Assembly: GCA_030562195.1 (NCBI GenBank)
Contig: JAUJPP010000011.1
Location: 7,440,001 to 7,504,000 of the forward strand
Direction of reading: 5' to 3'
Length of the DNA stretch: 64,000 nt
Source: Nipponacmea schrenckii
Taxonomy: Eukaryota > Mollusca > Gastropoda > Lottiidae
Shown here: in pieces, positions 47,201 through 56,203 of the stretch
Layout of the letters: every line of letters begins with the position of its first letter
Position numbering within the stretch: position 1 is the first letter of the stretch
Translations under genes and position numbers: made by a program
The notes under the pieces: generated by a model
The model's input: the letters and a program-made list of their open reading frames with translations, nothing else
The model's database searches: none
What the model was told of the DNA's origin: nothing

Positions 47201-49388
47201 TCCCCAAGTGAAGTAGGTAGATGACATACACATCTGAATTAGGTCGACAATGCTGTCTGTAGTTAGTGTGGTATCTAATGGAGTATCTAATTCCGATATC
47301 TTTTCTCTGATGATACTCAACACATCCTTACATGGAACATTGGTGAATAGGTCGACGATATCATATGAGTACATCTTCCCGATGTTCTGCAGTTCCTTCA
47401 ATTTGGTAACAAATTCATCTGAGTCTTTGATGAAGGAGTTAGAGGTTTTCCCCAGTGGTGCCAAGATTCTGCTAAGGTGTTGGGCGATGTTGTAGAATAC
47501 AGAATCCCGAGAGCATATGAGTAGCCGAGCCTTGATAGGGTTTTTGTGAATCTTAATTGTTGCTCTGGCATATGGTGGACGTGGGTGGCGGCTTGATCTC
47601 AGTTTAAACTTGAGTTGATTGGTTATTTGGTTACTGGATTCAAGTTCATTTAGCTTTTTGTCCAACCTGTCTTTGTATATGTTCGTAGGATTTTTCCGTA
47701 GTCTTCTGTAGGTTTTCGCATCACTGAGCAGTTCTGTAACAGTTTCTTGGTATTCTTTCTTATCCATGATGACTGTGGCTTTCCCCTTATCTGCTGGTAA
47801 AATGGCGATCTTATCGTCTTGTTTGAGGTCTCTGAGTGCATCTCTCTCGACTTTGGTTAGGTTATGTGGTTGTTTCTTGTTTTTGGCGAGGATTTCTGTC
47901 ACTTGGTGCCTTAAGTAGTTGATATGACCGCCTGGTGCTAGTTGGTGTAAGCCACGTTCTATGTTGACGATGAAGTCATCATGGTTGCTGAGTTTGGTAA
48001 CTGGGGAAAACTTTAGTCCTCGGGAGAGTAGGTTTATCTGATCTTCTGTTAGATTCTTCTGGCTTAGGTTTATGACAGTTTTGGTGAGGAATTCATTCTT
48101 TTGGTGGTGGTCTGGTTTTGATGAGTTTTCTAAATAAGTTTTGTGTCTTCTTAGATTGTCAAATTTGGTTTGGTGTGAGGTTTTGATTCTTTGGCCAAGA
48201 AGGTCATTGGTCTTCTCTTGCTTGGTTCTCAGGTCTTGAAAATCAGAGGTGGAGAGGATAGTTTTCACTTCTTGGTATTGCTGTTCAAATTTGATGGAGA
48301 GGCGTTGTTTTTGGTTTCGGTGGTGCTGGATTCTTTCCTTTACCAGAGCATGGCTTGCCCTTTCTAGAATCTTTTTAGCTGCTGATGAATTGACAGACGA
48401 GCGAAGGGTCAACCCCTTAGGAATAAGCTCATTGTCCCTACATCTTAATAAAAACGTTAAATTGTTACATGTTTGAACTCGTTTGCCTTCAGTCTTCTCA
48501 AGCTCGTTTATGAGTTTATTTGCCACATCTCCATATTGATGACGAATAAAGTCTTTAAATGGCATTGAGCAATTGTGAGTACGATATATATGCACAGCTT
48601 TATGGAACAACAATCACTGGTCAAAGTTTATGCTACGTTTTATAATGTGGGCATATAAAAAATATTACCTCTACCATCTTCTTGGAATTTGATTTCTCTT
48701 GATTGGACTCTGACTCAGAGTCAGAGTCTGTGCTGGACTCAACTAATCTGAGAGGTCTTTTTAGAGTTCTCTTACCGGGGCCAAAATCTGGCGTCTTGAC
48801 CCGTATAGGATCCATTACCAACAGAATTTGGTCCAAATAGGGCTTCAATTCAGCATGATTCTCTTTAACACAAAAAGAAAAAAATATTAAGCAAGTAAAT
48901 AGCCTAGATCTAGTGACTAGTCACTACCTAAGAGGAGGGAAACCTTTTACTTCACCTTCTATTCTGATTGTTCTTGCATCCAAGACCACAGGACAGGTTC
49001 CAATATCGAGCCTGCCTTAATAAGGCTTTAGTTTCCAACCATTTATGTTTTACGAATGTTTCAAGACTCTTAGCAACGTATTGGGAAATAGCCACAGCCT
49101 TCATCCCTCGCTTAATGGTGATAAACATATTAGTAAATAGCCTAGCAACTGCCTAAAAAGAGGTAGATCTAAAACCTTACTTCCTAATCTGATTATCTTT
49201 GCATTAACATGTTTGCCAGACCACAAGACCTTGCAGGACATATTCCGATATTGAGTCCTGTCAGGCCCTATAGCGTCCTTTAAGGCTATCCAACCATTTA
49301 TAAGTTCAACATCAATAATTGCCGCATCATTTTGTTCGTCCGGGAAACAGCACAAGGCCATTAATTTTCCTAGTGTAGGCCTAGACAT
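41276..49388 (-). CDS. BEN-domain protein, six exons, with two retroelements in its introns
   Basis: Exons in transcription order: 49388-49181, 48862-48669, 44699-44513, 44098-43914, 41925-41733 and 41388-41276. They sum to 1080 nt, 359 residues plus TAA, and all phases agree. The N-terminus (MSRPTLGKLMALCCFPDEQN ... CKVLWSGKHVNAKIIRLGSK) resembles the small beta-rich module found upstream of BEN domains in several invertebrate proteins. Next come a Ser/Asp/Glu patch, a Lys-rich Gln-ended helix (AKEIIQAQQQQLLLIK) likely to form a coiled coil, and a Pro/Gln-rich linker of QPTPPSL repeats. The last two exons form the BEN domain (SYKREEMCAMTLTGDS ... MEKFPKTTISQIRNCITEKL). BEN domains bind DNA or chromatin proteins, so a nuclear regulatory role is inferred. 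Introns 2 and 4 each hold a Penelope-like element in the same orientation as the gene. The coding frame appears intact. Confidence 0.82.
42458..43735 (-). mobile_element. Penelope-like element, 5'-truncated, with RT and GIY-YIG domains
   Basis: An open frame from about 43699 to 42458 (413 codons) carries the C-terminal half of a reverse transcriptase: GTAMGKRFAPSYANIFM (motif B), VRFLDDIFLIW (motif C, with LDD as active-site aspartates) and DFLDTTVF (motif D). A cysteine-rich patch CNTTRCQTCPF follows, then a GIY-YIG endonuclease (IIYLISCTRCSQQYVGET, with LRVRFNHH). The FLDD form of motif C and the motif B wording suggest a Neptune-like clade. RT motifs 1 to A are missing; the frame closes with a TAG near 43725, so the copy is dead by truncation. 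It sits in intron 4 of the BEN gene. Its 3' part is the intact counterpart of the relic at 26105-26640. Confidence 0.88.
45120..45700 (+). repeat. Dispersed repeat block, CAAGNGCAATAACT-type
   Basis: GACTAAGTCAAGTGCAATAA, TTTTGACTAAGTCAAGACCA and GAGTCAAGGGCAGTAACTCA recur with TTCATTCAAAT and GATNTCATCAATATNAATGA words between them. The block ends in GAAGGACGGACAGG. It lies in BEN intron 2, directly beside the 3' end of the Penelope-like element. Confidence 0.65.
45786..45815 (-). ncRNA. Hammerhead-ribozyme-like motif at Penelope 3' end
   Basis: Read on the minus strand: CTGAGGA, then a hairpin with arms CGGCG/CGCCG, then (G)AAAC, directly joined to the GTAGC that opens the pseudo-LTR repeat. 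CTGANGA-stem-GAAA is the conserved core of hammerhead ribozymes, which are documented in Penelope-like element pseudo-LTRs. Stem I, stem III and the cleavage site could not be paired convincingly by eye, and the stem borrows the G expected in GAAA. Confidence 0.45.
46151..48565 (-). CDS. Penelope-like reverse transcriptase / GIY-YIG endonuclease
   Basis: 804 codons from the first ATG at 48565 (MPFKDFIRHQYGDVAN); the frame stays open 48 bases further into the pseudo-LTR. Order of parts: basic N-terminal helical domain; ILPADKGKATVIMD (RT motif 1); KIHKNPIKARLLI (motif 2); YSYDIVDLFTNVP (motif A); GLPMGSPLSP (motif B); WFRKVDDTFV (motif C); IPFLDVRI (motif D); VYRKPTHTD (motif E); then GIY-YIG (CVYRVECSCGSSYIGETKRP, with VRLKDH) about 100 residues from the end. 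These elements prime reverse transcription at nicked DNA. No stop or frameshift is seen. The usual tyrosine of the YVDD box is lysine (plus 47063-47065), which may impair or alter polymerase activity. A/B/C wording fits the Penelope/Poseidon group rather than the Neptune-like copy next door. Confidence 0.92.
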   Translation of the reverse strand: MPFKDFIRHQYGDVANKLINELEKTEGKRVQTCNNLTFLLRCRDNELIPKGLTLRSSVNSSAAKKILERASHALVKERIQHHRNQKQRLSIKFEQQYQEVKTILSTSDFQDLRTKQEKTNDLLGQRIKTSHQTKFDNLRRHKTYLENSSKPDHHQKNEFLTKTVINLSQKNLTEDQINLLSRGLKFSPVTKLSNHDDFIVNIERGLHQLAPGGHINYLRHQVTEILAKNKKQPHNLTKVERDALRDLKQDDKIAILPADKGKATVIMDKKEYQETVTELLSDAKTYRRLRKNPTNIYKDRLDKKLNELESSNQITNQLKFKLRSSRHPRPPYARATIKIHKNPIKARLLICSRDSVFYNIAQHLSRILAPLGKTSNSFIKDSDEFVTKLKELQNIGKMYSYDIVDLFTNVPCKDVLSIIREKISELDTPLDTTLTTDSIVDLIQMCMSSTYFTWGDEIYEQIHGLPMGSPLSPLITEIYMTAFEEKTMETSPISPICWFRKVDDTFVMLGENDDPTALLQHLNAQHRRIKFTMEKEENDSIPFLDVRIMRIGGQLKTCVYRKPTHTDQYVNFQSNTPQHVKRAAITTLVRRAKRICDPEYFQQELKHIKNVFCVHNNYPSTFVHDAIRSTLMAKLTNQQSDTNRPPNRIVIPFIGKASYQIKKILKKSVGIETVFSGNTTLKDLLKANGKLNPSNNQKPKGCVYRVECSCGSSYIGETKRPLDVRLKDHQDKPGNEGRSAVAEHLAMGRKTGHKVNFENTNILTLNKHIDKTRRLHEAINIRRYQPDLNRDEGVRISHAYDKLI
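48893..49127 (-). pseudogene. Decayed partial duplicate of BEN exon 1
   Basis: 48960-49060 resembles 49181-49310 on the minus strand: CATAAATGGTTGG, CAATATCG/AATATCG, CTGTCCTG and AATCAGA(A/T)TAG before a GTGAAG donor-like site. AGTAAATAGCCTAG sits at the start of both intron parts. Stops interrupt the duplicate, so it is not a usable exon. Confidence 0.5.
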
Positions 49389-50453
49389 CTTTTTGACTTA
49401 TTCGCTGACGACTGACGAGCGAGAGAGAAAGACAAAGTTTCAGCGGGAAAAAAGGGCGATCACTCTTCCCTTCAGTCATTTCGGTGATATGTCAACTCGG
49501 AGACCAATTTTTATTGGTTGATTCAGTGATAAAATAATATGATAAGCACCATTTTAAAAGAAGTAAAGCAAACAATGTTATTCAGATCATTTTATTTCAA
49601 TAATCCTAAGCTATCGTCAAGATAACTTGATGTTGTACCCGAAAAGACGTGTAGACGAATTGACCGACGGAACGGCCGCTAGTGACACTGCGGATGCTGA
49701 TACTCAACGCTGATTGGTTATCACCGATCACGTTTCTTTACAGGCGCCAAATTTTTTTCTGCCATCCCGGAAACTATTGGTATTTGGTGAAAGGTCTGCA
49801 GGTAATTTATCTACTCTTTGATATGTTATTTTAATATGTTTTTTTTCTAGTTTAATTCATACGCTGTTAGTTTTCTTCGCAACTGTCAATTATTCCGACA
49901 CGATAGACGATCTTTTGGGCCCAATTGTTAGCCGAATAAAGAATTTATTATTATTATACCCCCGCTGCGCATGTGTGTCGCGAGGAACTGCAGATGGAGT
50001 TACGTCCCATACTCGCGTCTACATCCTGTGTCATGGCAGCCTCAATAATAAACAATATTATTATGTTTAGTTTACATAATGGTGAATTAGGCCTGGCCAC
50101 ATTTTTAGGTGAAAAAATTAATGGTAGGGTTCGAGTCATAAATAGAAAACCTAAAGTACATAAATAACACTACAGATTTTAATTCACGATAAGCAAGTTA
50201 TAGGTCTGCGACTGCCTCTGGAAGCTTAATGACTAACCAGCTTACGTCTGAAAATTTCTATTTTAGCTTAGGTCTACTATTGTGCTATGCCAAATTTTGC
50301 ATTTTCTCAATACTACCACCTTGCAAAAAATTAGAAACTGCTGTTACTTACTGCCGTGAACTAATAGAGATATCCTCAACATGTAAACTATTTTTTGGGT
50401 TTCAGGTTAGTGATTTAACATGTCAAATGAATTAGTGGAGTGACTCTATATAG
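49389..50453. other. Region between the BEN gene and the CACTA-like transposase
   Basis: The BEN promoter and 5' UTR should lie just above 49388. Short open frames at 49973-50167 and 50229-50435 are not recognisable and may be 5' parts of the transposon. No inverted CACTA ends were found by eye. Confidence 0.35.
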
Positions 50454-53400
50454 TCTTCCCATGGAAAATTTGGTAAAGGCCGACCAAAGACATGGCGCAA
50501 TCGTAGGCGGGGACCCTATAAATTATATGATAGTGATCCATCTCATCCAATTCCAAAATCAACCAAGGGAAAATGGAAAAATAAACAAGTTTTTGTTGAC
50601 CATGTAAGTATTACGCAAGAACAGACTAATGCATGTGTACAATATGGAATTTAACAGGAAATTTGTTTTAAAAAATCAATATGACGTCATAAAGAAAATC
50701 AGACTTTTTCGCAGGATAAATGAACTAAAGTTAAAACTGTGTATTAAAAGTTGAGACTTGTTAATCCAAATTATGCCTAAAAGAAGTTTTGTATTTCAGG
50801 CTAATGATGTTGATGAGATTATTAAGTATGATGAGTTATTAAATCCTGGTGCCAATATCAGACAAGGAAGTTCAGTATATGTTCTAATAGCCATTATTTT
50901 GTCATTTTGGTCTTATCTGGTAATAGATGTTGATGTTTATTTGGGTGCAGGAGTCTAATTAAAGTGATTAAAATTAATGTGATGATTATTAAATGGTTTT
51001 GATGAGTTATTAAATGGTGATGAGTTGTTAAATGGTATGAATTATTAAATGGTGATGATTATTAAATGGTGATGAGTTATTAAATGGTGATGAATTATTA
51101 AATGGTGATGAATTATTAAATGGTGATGAATTATTAAATGGTGATGAATTATTAAATGGTGATGATTATTAAATGGTGATGAGTTATTAAATGGTGATGA
51201 ATTATTAAATGGTGATGAGTTATTAAATGGTGATGAATTATTAAATGGTGATGAGTTATTAAATGGTGATGAATTATTAAATGGTGATGAGTTATTAAAT
51301 GGTGATAAAGTTATTAAATGGTGATAAAGTTATTAAATGGTGATGAATTATTAAATGGTGATGAATTATTAAATGGTGATGAGTTATTAAATGGTGATGA
51401 ATTATTAAATGGTGATGAATTATTAAATGGTGATGAGTTATTAAATGGTGATGAGTTATTAAATGGTGATGAGTTATTAAATGGTGATGAGTTATTAAAT
51501 GGTGATGAATTATTAAATGGTGATGAGTTATTATATCCTGGTGCCAATATCACCAAAGCACAGAGTATTTTATTGCACATGGCATTCCTGATGAAACATA
51601 ATATGACAAAGGCAGCCATACAAGATTACTTAACAACTTTGAACACCCTTTATCCATCTCTTGCTCCAACTACTAAGTATTTGTTTCTTAAAGAATTTGA
51701 TATGCAAAAAGTACCACAGTTACATTTCTACTGCGAAAACTGCTATGGACGTATCAGTGATGAAAATATCCCACAGTGTAGTTTTTGTAATCATAATTTT
51801 GTTAAGAAATCTGCATATGATAATGGCAAATATTTCATTACATTTGACTTGAAGTCTCAAATAATAGAAATCTTAGAAAAACACCCTATTAAGATTAGTT
51901 CAGACCCTGAGTGTATTGCTGACATTTGTGATGGCTATCTATATAAAACAAAAGTAAAAGATAATGACATCTCATTAACATTTAGTTGTGATGGTCTGTC
52001 CATATTTAGGACGTCTTCCTTTCAAATTTGGCCAGTGCAATACACTATTAATGAACTACCTCCAGGTGTTCGTTTCAAAGCAACAATTATTGGTGGTTTA
52101 TGGTTCGGTGAAAAAAAACCTATTTTCAACACATTTTTTCCACCTATAGTTGCTATGTTGAATACTCTCAGTGAAGATGGCATTATATATTTTGACAAAG
52201 ATACAGGCATCTATGTGACAAGAAAAGTCAAAACATTATTGGCATGTTGTGATGCTCCAGCTAGGGCTGCTGTTAAAAATATGTCTCAGTTTAATACTTA
52301 CTTTGGTTGTGACTTTTGTTTGCATCCAGGTGTTTCTGTTGCAAAGGGAAGGGGACATGTTATCAGGTTTCCATTTTCCTCTCCTGAACCTGACAAACGT
52401 GCATATGACAGTCATTTCCAGCATGTTGTTGAAGCTGAGAGTACAGGGCGCTCGGTCAAAGGTGTAAAGGGACCATCATATTTAAATATTGTATCAGACT
52501 TTGACATAAGTAAAGGATTTGTTGTGGACTATATGCATGCGTGCTTATTGGGAGTTGCACGTTATGTTGTAATGGACTTGTGGTTAGATACATCTAATCA
52601 TGGCAACCAATGGTACATCAATGATCGCATACTGCAGATAGATTCTCTCCTCCTTAGCATTAGAAGGCCACATGAAATGACAAGAACACCCCGATCTTTG
52701 ACAATGACTAAATTTTGGAAGGCATCAGAATGGAGATCATTTACATTGTTTTACTCCATACCTGTTCTGAAAGGTATTCTTCCAGACAAATATCTGAGTC
52801 ATTGGACCCTTTTTGTTGCTGCACTTCATATTCTGCTACAAAGGCGTATTGATTATGAAAATTTATACATAGCTGATGCAGCTTTGAAGAAGTTTGTTAT
52901 TTACATGCGTCTGATTTACGGATTGCAGCATGTATCCTACAATATTCATTTACTGACTCACTTAGTAGATAGTGTTCGTCACTGTAGACCCTTGTGGGCA
53001 ACATCTGCTTTCCCATTTGAAGGAGCTTTTGTTAAATTCAAAAAGCTTTTCAATGGAACACAAGGAATTCCACAACAGATTTGTACAAACTTTTTACAGT
53101 GGCTTGATCTTAAAGGAAAATTAGATGCATATTCCAATATAAATGCTTCAGCTACATTTTTAAGCCTGACTGTCAAACTGGTTGGTCCAAGTACTTCACA
53201 CATTCTTAAAGCAAGGAGATGTTCTGAAGGAATAGTTGCTTTTGGTTCTGGAAAGAACTCCTGTTTACATCCAGAAGTTAATGTGCTCATAGAAGCTACT
53301 TTCGGTTTTCAGTGCAGTGAAACTTCTAAGGCTACAACTTATACTAGATTTGTGTTTGAAGGCTCCCTAGTTCAGTCCAAAAACATGGGGGCTAAGAAGA

Positions 53401-53720
53401 GATGTGATAGTTATTTTCAGATGAAAAGTGGCCATTTTTGTGAAATTGAATATTTGTTGTGCATTTGTCGAAATAACTGCAATGTCAAATGTGAATGTGA
53501 AAACCTTATTGTTGCAATTATTGCTTACAGTTTGGAGACAAATGAGGCCATTGTAAATATTGATCCTGACATTAATATCTGCTGTAATTTTTTGTACACC
53601 ATCAAAGCAAAACAACAAATAGCTCTCTCTGAGCATGATCTTTGGAGGAAAGTCGTGTTTATGAAAGTGAAAGATGTGGAGTACTTGTCTCCACTTCCCA
53701 ATCCATTGGAAAGGGACTAG
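50454..53720 (+). CDS. CACTA/EnSpm (TNP2-like) transposase with in-frame 18-bp array
   Basis: A 5' exon 50454-50603 (FGKGRPKTWRNRRRGPYK ... KNKQVFVDH) splices in phase to 50800 (ANDVDEIIKYDELLNPGANI), but that frame stops at 50956. The main frame, 51318-53720 (800 codons), starts within the NGDELL array and continues YPGANITKAQSILLHMAF. Then come a zinc-ribbon-like pair (CENC ... CSFC), SCDGLSIFRTSSFQIWPVQY (first catalytic Asp region), INELPPGVRF, GLWFGEKKPIFNTF, VDYMHACLLGVARYV (second Asp region), PRSLTMTKFWKASEWRSFTL, LTHLVDSVRHCRPLWATSAF and FPFEGAF, the order of TNP2/DUF4218-type CACTA transposases. The C-terminus is Cys-rich. The core seems intact; the array has cut the N-terminus from it. 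Whether this is still mobile or domesticated cannot be told. Confidence 0.85.
50985..51531 (+). repeat. 18-bp array (GATGAGTTATTAAATGGT) within transposase coding sequence
   Basis: About 30 copies. From 51318 on, the units are in frame with the transposase and encode NGDELL. Left of that, one- to several-base losses break the frame. Both array edges abut GATGAGTTATTAAATCCTGG or GATGAGTTATTATATCCTGG, so the seed was the DELLN/YPGANI codons of the exon itself. Confidence 0.95.
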
Positions 53721-54329
53721 TTCTTCAATACATATATATATGAGTAGTAACCGTTGAACACCAAGCATTCTTAATTGAATGTCTAAGGCGAAGAAAAAAT
53801 TCTAGCCTTGTCAAAAGCTCTTTTTTAAGGCTTTAGATATATATGATACAAAATACATACATGAAAATAACACTCACAAACTTGGTAAACTACCATTTTG
53901 AATAATATTTAGAATGTCAGATTTAGAAAAAATAATGTTTCAATTTATAAGCTTTCAAAACACGGACTTGGTAAGCATACTAATGCAGTTCTGGAAATAT
54001 TTGTTATTTGTTGAAATAGTTTATTCTAGATGTAACATAATGTGATATATTTCAGAGTTTTATCGTATATTGTGCAATTTATTGTTATAAAGTTACCTTG
54101 TTATTTATTATTTTTTTACATATTACATTGTTACGAATATAGCTTATTCATATTTTCTTGTGATTTCTTTCAATAATACCAAAAAATCAATTGAGAAAGA
54201 ATAAACATGTAGATAAAATCACCCTTCTTTTTTTGGATTGAAATGTACAGTTGGCTTAACCTTTCTGCCTAAAAACCTATCATATTTTTCTGTCCCAAAC
54301 TATAAATTGCAGCCTGTATGGTACAATTA
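53721..54329. other. Downstream of the CACTA-like transposase
   Basis: AT-rich 3' region without recognised features; AATAAA near 54201 is a possible poly(A) signal. Confidence 0.35.
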
Positions 54330-54754
54330 TTACTTGAACAAAGCAGGTTGTATGGTAAAGTCATGTGGTGAAACTGAATGATTATAGTAGAACTACCTTT
54401 ACCATGGTTAATCGAAAAACTAAATGGTTGTATGGTAAAATCATGTGGTAAAACTGAATGGTTATAGTAAAACTACCTTTACCATGGTTAAACTACATGG
54501 TTACCCAAAAAACTAAATGGTTGTATGGTAAAATCGTGTGGTAAAACTGTATGGTTATAGTAAAACTACCTTTACCATGGTTAAACTACATGGTTACCCA
54601 AAAAACTAAATGGTTGTATGGTAAAATCATGTGGTAAAACTGTATGGTTATAGTAAAACTACCTTTATCATGGTTAAACTTTATGGTTACATGGTAAAAA
54701 ATGTATGGTAGGTATGGTTTTACCATGGAAACCATGTCTCAATTTTTGTAAGGG
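54330..54754. mobile_element. MITE with internal 93-bp tandem repeat
   Basis: Ends AACCATGTCTCAATTTTTGT AAGGG, the mirror of the 40938 end. Inside, ACTAAATGGTTGTATGG recurs at 54419, 54512 and 54606, and CATGGTTAAACTACATGG words fill the gaps, so the array has a period of about 93 bp made of smaller TGGTAAAAC/ACCATGG modules. A left terminal repeat was not found. Confidence 0.7.
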
Positions 54755-56203
54755 TTGTGCTACTTACGAGGTTGTCAATTAAGCACTTATTCAAATATTA
54801 TTCAAATTATATCAAGATACGAGGCCTTCAGTATAGTACTTTCTCTCTATAATAGAATGGGCCGCATCAATTTCCATCTGGGTGCGACTCCTTTCTAAGT
54901 ATTTGTGAATGATAGTTTTATTTTGATTTTTAGCAAAATTTTTAACGAGACGTTTCCAAGTACAACGTTTCGGTTTTGGTACCCACACTTATCATTCCAT
55001 AAAATGATGGTATCATACCGATCTTGACTCTGTAAATAATCTATAATACATGATGTAAACTCATTTGATCCGAGGCCTCCCTCTCATTCATGCCAAGTAG
55101 GACGTAAAACTCCATTCATTTCATTTCATTTCTCCTTCATGCCATATATAGCACTAACTTCACTATTACCCATATTGTACAGAGTAAAATTGGTTTTGTA
55201 ATATAAAGCGGATGCTTCCAATATAGGACATAGTAGAAGCGAATGCATATCCATGGTTAAGACCAATGTTTTGTTGGTTTCTTGTTTACAAATATCCTGG
55301 TCTATCTGTTTGGCATCCCTTGCCACATCTTTTACTTTTCTATGTAGAGTGTACTCGTCTTCAGTAAGGTTGCCATTATTATAGGAGCTATCACATTGGT
55401 CTTTACGCGGCCGATACAAACTCAGGTTTTCCTGATGAAATTCATTTGAAAGAATTTGACGAGATGCTAAATTCACACCATGTTCTGCGCAATCTTCTTT
55501 ATTAAGATGATACAATTGCGACAAAGATAGAAACTGTGGTGTAAGGTAAAGTTTGGATGATGATGCTCGACAGTAGTGTGATGGTACCTTGGGTAGTTTT
55601 TCAAGAAACGCTCCTACAGATTTACGTATCTTCTGCTGCCTTTCCCTTAATGGTGTCATGCGTTTCCCCTTTGCTGGTATCTCACCAGTTTCCGCTGCAG
55701 CATCAACAATTTTATCAGTTCCCAAATCTTTGTGGACCCATGAATGTACAGACCATTCCCCTAGACCAAGAGTAGAAAGGAACATTTCTTTGCATAACGA
55801 CTTGCGTTCCTCTCTTGACTTTAAATGGTAAACCAAGCATGATTTTCTTCTGCTATTTTGTTTTTCGGTTGTTTTCCGTTTTGTGGGAAGACCTTCAACA
55901 TACCCCCCCCCCCCTTCTCTTCCAGTCTAATTGGTTCCAGGAAAAATCAAAAAGTTCCTGTCGACAAATATCATAACATTTCCCTGAACATCTCGGTCCG
56001 ATAAAACGAGGCTCTTTTGTGATATTAACGCCTGCAGATTTTATTCTACTCTTGTATCCTTTACCTTTCATTCTTAACAGCTTGAAGTGATCAGGATCAG
56101 CATATCTGGCTCTTTTAACTGAAGGATGACATATATCGTCTATAACTTATCAACTTCTATAACTTTGTCATCTTCTATAACTTTGTCATCTTCTATAACT
56201 TTG
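54755..56203 (-). pseudogene. Broken DDE-type transposase, tandem copy 1
   Basis: The minus strand encodes KEPRFIGPRCSGKCYD, then (55836-55126) MVYHLKSREERKSLCKEM, TPLRERQQKIRKSVGAFLEK, RPRKDQCDSSYNNGNLTEDE and TLVLTMDMHSLLLCP (candidate first Asp). A SINE tail interrupts the frame, then GLGSNEF, IDYLQSQDRYDTIILWND (candidate second Asp) and RWKLMRPI, a decayed version of the QMEVDSVHS that carries the third acidic residue in the 63496-64000 copy. The family is a repeated invertebrate DDE-type transposase whose superfamily I cannot name. Stops and frameshifts make it a pseudogene. The left end is cut at the MITE border at 54754. Confidence 0.75.
55095..55130 (+). mobile_element. 5'-truncated SINE insertion in transposase, with 13-bp target duplication
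   Basis: AAGTAGGACGTAAAACTCCA followed by TTCATTTCATTTCATT lies between TCTCATTCATGCC (55082-55094) and TCTCCTTCATGCC (55131-55143), a 13-bp duplication with one mismatch. The same insertion occurs in copy 2, 1449 bases to the right. Confidence 0.8.

Larger units (their letters stand above)
45733..48640 (-). mobile_element. Penelope-like element, near full length, with terminal direct repeats
   Basis: Direct repeats of about 57 bases at 45733-45789 and 48584-48640 (ATATATATGCACAGCTTTAT, GGAACAACAATCACTGGTCA) flank the ORF, as in Penelope-like elements with pseudo-LTRs. The upstream repeat stops at GCTACGTTT, so the 5' copy is partial. The 3' UTR (45866-46060) contains its own 122-bp direct duplication (ATTAAAATAACACAAGAGAT). 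The insertion lies 28 bases past the BEN exon-2 donor, in gene-sense orientation. Confidence 0.85.

Noticed and set aside
49973..50435. Two short plus-strand frames upstream of the CACTA-like transposase
   Set aside because: Cannot be spliced in phase to the transposase exons and show no known motif.
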